From assembly GCF_001679665.1 (NCBI RefSeq), contig NZ_CP013244.1:2860980-2924979 (forward strand): a DNA stretch of 64,000 nucleotides, written 5' to 3'. The position numbers were made by a program, and so were the translations under genes. The stretch comes from Candidatus Viadribacter manganicus. GTDB lineage: Bacteria; Pseudomonadota; Alphaproteobacteria; Caulobacterales; Aquidulcibacteraceae. Within the stretch, counting starts at the first letter, position 1, and the number at the start of each line of letters is the position of its first letter. Of this stretch, positions 61,725 through 64,000 are shown one piece after another. Below the pieces are notes generated by a model. It saw nothing but the letters and a program-made list of their open reading frames with translations. It was not told the DNA's origin and made no database searches.

Positions 61725-62833
61725 GGGTCCACGAGCGGCTTTTGGGTACGGTATTTCTTGCGGAGGGCCTGCAATTCGGGGCCCGCCGAATAGCGACGCG
61801 CGCGGGTCTCACCCTGCGCATCCAGTAGGCCGAGTTCGGAAAGCTTCTTCAGGTCTCTCGACGCGATATGGAACGTTACCTGCGCGTCTCCCTGATACCG
61901 AGCGTTTGTGAGGTTTAGGCCTAGAGCAGCATCGAACATTGGCAGCGCAGTGCGTTCGTGCAGCCCGTGCTGTGCAATCAATTCAATGATGCCAGCGTAC
62001 AAGCGCTCATACTCGCCCATGCGACGCAGTAGTTTTGAACCCTGCTGGTAGTGCGCCTTAAGACAGAACCTCATCCATTTCTGCGCGGCACGCTGAGGCT
62101 GCCAGCGGCCCTCGCCGGTCTCACCAAGGACCGAATAGTATTCTTCAGTGTTGTCGCCCAGCCATTCTTCGATGCTGGAAAATACAGGATGAAGCAGGCC
62201 ATCTAGCCCAATAATCAGCGTTTGCAGCGCCCGCGCCATGCGCCCGTTGCCATCGCTGAACGGGTGAATCATGGTTAGATTCAAGTGCGCCATCGCAGCC
62301 TTTACGTACAAGTGCTGCCTCGTCTTGCCGCGCACATACTCGACCAGCTCGCAGATCAGCGGATCAACCTGCTCTTGGTCGGGTGCCTCATAAACGACAT
62401 TGCCAGACTTCGAGTTCACGACGAATATAGAGCCGGGCCGCCATTGCCCCGGGTTCTTCGTCATGTCGAAGCCGATCATCATAAAATGAAGGCTCTTCAA
62501 GAACTGCTTGCTGAAGTCGAAATACGGATCGCGCGCGGCTTGCATCACGTAAGTCATGGCGTTGCGATAGCCTTCAATCGCCATCGTGATTTCGTTGCGC
62601 TCATCGATGGGTGGTTCGCCTTCAATGGCGGCAATCACCTGGTCCATCGACGCGTTGTAGCCTTCGATGCTGTTGGACCCTTGGATAGCGCGCGCGAAGG
62701 TCCGGCGCCGGATGGATCCCATCCACCGCTTCGGATTGTGTTGCGTAAAGGTGCCCAACCGCGACCGTTGCCGGTCGATTAGCTTAAGGACCTGATGGTC
62801 AATGGATTCTAGCTTTGGCTCGGTGTAGATCAT
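61670..62833 (-). CDS. Fic-domain protein (class II, N-terminal inhibitory motif)
   Basis: 387 residues. Fic motif HPFSDGNGRMAR with His 190 and Arg 198. An inhibitory helix motif (S/T)xxxE(G/N) sits ahead of the core, SNSIEG at 53-58, so AMP transfer should be self-restrained by the Glu. A winged-helix-like C-terminal part (AQVTFHIASRDLKKLSELGL) ends the chain, as in Fic/DUF4172-like transcription-linked proteins. Probably transfers AMP to a protein target; target unknown. Divergent from the transposase-like gene. The intergenic region is AT-rich and symmetric. Confidence 0.93.
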   Translation of the reverse strand: MIYTEPKLESIDHQVLKLIDRQRSRLGTFTQHNPKRWMGSIRRRTFARAIQGSNSIEGYNASMDQVIAAIEGEPPIDERNEITMAIEGYRNAMTYVMQAARDPYFDFSKQFLKSLHFMMIGFDMTKNPGQWRPGSIFVVNSKSGNVVYEAPDQEQVDPLICELVEYVRGKTRQHLYVKAAMAHLNLTMIHPFSDGNGRMARALQTLIIGLDGLLHPVFSSIEEWLGDNTEEYYSVLGETGEGRWQPQRAAQKWMRFCLKAHYQQGSKLLRRMGEYERLYAGIIELIAQHGLHERTALPMFDAALGLNLTNARYQGDAQVTFHIASRDLKKLSELGLLDAQGETRARRYSAGPELQALRKKYRTQKPLVDPYELASSSGDLQGELPGL

Positions 62834-62913
62834 GCGCGAATCCCTATATCATCTACGCATCTTGCTATAATCATTCTTGCATTCTGCGTCAATGATTATA
62901 TCATACGCGCATG
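62831..62913. promoter_or_regulatory. AT-rich symmetric divergent control region
   Basis: Between fic and the transposase. A perfect 10-bp inverted repeat TATAATCATT (62866-62875) / AATGATTATA (62891-62900), 15 bases apart. CATGCGCG (62831) and CGCGCATG (62906) mirror each other at the two starts. Direct repeat TATATCAT at 62845-62852 and 62897-62904. Likely overlapping promoters plus operator. Confidence 0.65.
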
Positions 62914-63795
62914 AACCGGCTGGATACGGCAACGCGCACCCGCATTCTCCACTGCCTCGTGGAAGGGAACTCCGTTCGCGCGACCGCTCGGCTGACGGGA
63001 ACCACAAAGCGCACCGTTACAAACCTTCTGATTGATGCTGGCCGCGCCTGCGCCGACTACCACGACCAATCTGTGCGAGGGGTCCAATCCAAGCGCGTCC
63101 AGGTGGACGAGATTTGGAGCTTCACCTACGCCAAGCAGAAGAACGTTCCATTTGCCAAATCGGCCCCAGAAGGCGCTGGCGACACATGGACGTGGACAGC
63201 CATCTGCGCGGACTCGAAGCTCTGCATTAACTGGCTAGTCGGCGCACGTGATGCCGAATACGCGCGCGAGTTTTTGACGGACACCTATGACCGGCTCGCC
63301 AATCGCGTTCAGCTCACGAGTGATGGCCACCTGGTCTATCTCGGCGCCGTTCGTGATGCCTTCGGCATCGATGTCGATTACGCGATGCTTGTGAAGGAAT
63401 ACGGGCAGGCGCCGGATGGGCCGCAAACGCGCTACAGTCCGCCCGTCTGCACCGGCGCTGTAAAGAAGCCCATCCACGGGCGCCCCGATCCCAAACACAT
63501 CAGCACTTCATTTGTCGAACGTCAGAACTTGACGATGAGAATGCACATGCGGCGCTTCACGCGCCTCACCAATGCGTTTTCCAAGAAGGTCGAAAACCAC
63601 GCTTACGCAGTCGCGCTTCATTTCACCTTCTACAATTTTTGCAGAATTCACAAATCGCTGCGCGTGACGCCTGCGATGGCCGCCGGTCTCTGCGACCGCG
63701 TGTGGGACATCGCCGATATAGTTGCGCTGGTGGAAAAAATCGAGAATGCCGCGCCTTCAACGAAGCGTGGGCCCTACAAGAAAAAGGCGGCCTGA
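62911..63795 (+). CDS. IS1-like single-gene DDE transposase
   Basis: 294 residues. N-terminal helix-turn-helix (HCLVEGNSVRATARLTGTTK) and a DDE catalytic core: Asp 66 in VQVDEIWSF, Asp 138 in LTSDGHLVYLG and Glu 203 in FVERQNLTMRMHMR. The end is basic (KRGPYKKKAA). The core FVERQNLTMRMHMRRFTRLT is typical of a widely scattered IS1-type protein that occurs as one gene without visible insertion-sequence ends. I find no terminal inverted repeats or target duplication around it. It is divergent from fic with paired starts. Confidence 0.88.
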   Translation: MNRLDTATRTRILHCLVEGNSVRATARLTGTTKRTVTNLLIDAGRACADYHDQSVRGVQSKRVQVDEIWSFTYAKQKNVPFAKSAPEGAGDTWTWTAICADSKLCINWLVGARDAEYAREFLTDTYDRLANRVQLTSDGHLVYLGAVRDAFGIDVDYAMLVKEYGQAPDGPQTRYSPPVCTGAVKKPIHGRPDPKHISTSFVERQNLTMRMHMRRFTRLTNAFSKKVENHAYAVALHFTFYNFCRIHKSLRVTPAMAAGLCDRVWDIADIVALVEKIENAAPSTKRGPYKKKAA

Positions 63796-63805
63796 AATGC
63801 CTGAA

Positions 63806-64000
63806 TCATCTGTGGGACTCATTTCGAGAATCGCGCTTACTTCTCGGTTGGCTTCCGAAAAGGCTCGTCCAAAGCGAGAACGGACGGAAGTCAGGAACGG
63901 ACCCTGAAAGGGCAATCTCGCCCCTGAACTGCGCCCAAGGCATGGCTTTCAAACGAGCCTTAGCGTCGTCCAGATCGCGAGCGCGCACCTCCAGGGCCCA
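63806..64000 (-). CDS. Possible 3' end of a gene entering from the right
   Basis: Open frame of 65 codons with no start visible at the window edge; the stop is at 63806. The first part (RDLDDAKARLKAMPWAQFRG) looks protein-like; the rest (FSLWTSLFGSQPRSKRDSRN) less so. No family recognised. It could be a truncated gene flanking the mobile module or a chance frame. Confidence 0.3.
   Translation of the reverse strand, partial: WALEVRARDLDDAKARLKAMPWAQFRGEIALSGSVPDFRPFSLWTSLFGSQPRSKRDSRNESHR

Noticed and set aside
63797..63907. 36-codon frame after the transposase
   Set aside because: No ribosome site apart from the end of the transposase and no family pattern; not supported.
62834..64000. Complete insertion sequence around the IS1-like transposase
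   Set aside because: No terminal inverted repeats or target-site duplication can be seen on either side; the inverted repeat at 62866-62900 is a promoter-region palindrome, not a pair of element ends.

Overview
The window is bacterial chromosome of high GC content, almost entirely coding. The gene set points to an alphaproteobacterium of the Caulobacterales/Hyphomonadaceae type. It contains homologues of the Caulobacter cell-cycle and nucleoid proteins RcdA (DUF1465), GapR (DUF2312) and TrcR (DUF1013), a TacA-like sigma-54 activator, COQ9, DUF1192 and YdcH-type proteins, and many exported peptidases and small lipoproteins. The placement is an inference from family content, not from a phylogenetic marker. 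I see no rRNA, tRNA, CRISPR array or prophage.

Layout. 1-13.8 kb: the incomplete gene of a Pro/Glu-rich protein, an MliC-like lipoprotein, a hemerythrin protein, an Arg/Asp/Glu-repeat exported protein, an S41 peptidase, EttA, a short SEDS-like membrane protein, a DUF885 protein, a TonB-like protein, several lipoproteins and an S46 dipeptidyl peptidase. 14-27.6 kb: hydrolase/EVE operon, methyltransferase, a NatAB-like ABC exporter, a VOC/MarR divergent pair with a clear operator, rpsU, COQ9, purEK, a diguanylate cyclase, an LpxR-like protein, two YdcH-like small proteins and a divergent exported MsrA/MsrB pair. 27.6-43.9 kb: TrcR, a TadG/TadE/TadE operon, an amidohydrolase-like lipoprotein, an RTX protein, RcdA, rpmE, a small operon with a probable frameshift, a CPA2 antiporter, an ABC1 kinase-like protein, the TacA-like regulator, GapR and rpmJ. 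44-61.5 kb: lytic transglycosylase, three MFS-type transporters, MotA, MnmC, a WecG-type glycosyltransferase, SuhB, a dienelactone hydrolase/VOC/flavoprotein operon, a two-DTG aspartyl protease, and the rplY-pth-ychF translation neighbourhood. 61.5-64 kb: a Fic protein divergent from an IS1-like single-gene transposase, separated by an AT-rich symmetric control region. This is the most accessory-looking part.

The genes form short housekeeping operons plus single exported proteins; no large novel multi-gene system is evident. The strongest new signal is regulatory. Four scattered ribosomal-protein genes (rpsU, rpmE, rpmJ, rplY) carry the same promoter layout: a -35-like hexamer, exactly 15 bp, a 7-bp -10 element, and then a nearly constant GCCCCGCTTC box at the start of the transcript. 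rpsU also seems to start at CTG. Other points worth a look are the Fic/transposase divergent module, the MarR operator, a frameshifted small gene at 35.7 kb, and several proteins that lack expected family residues.
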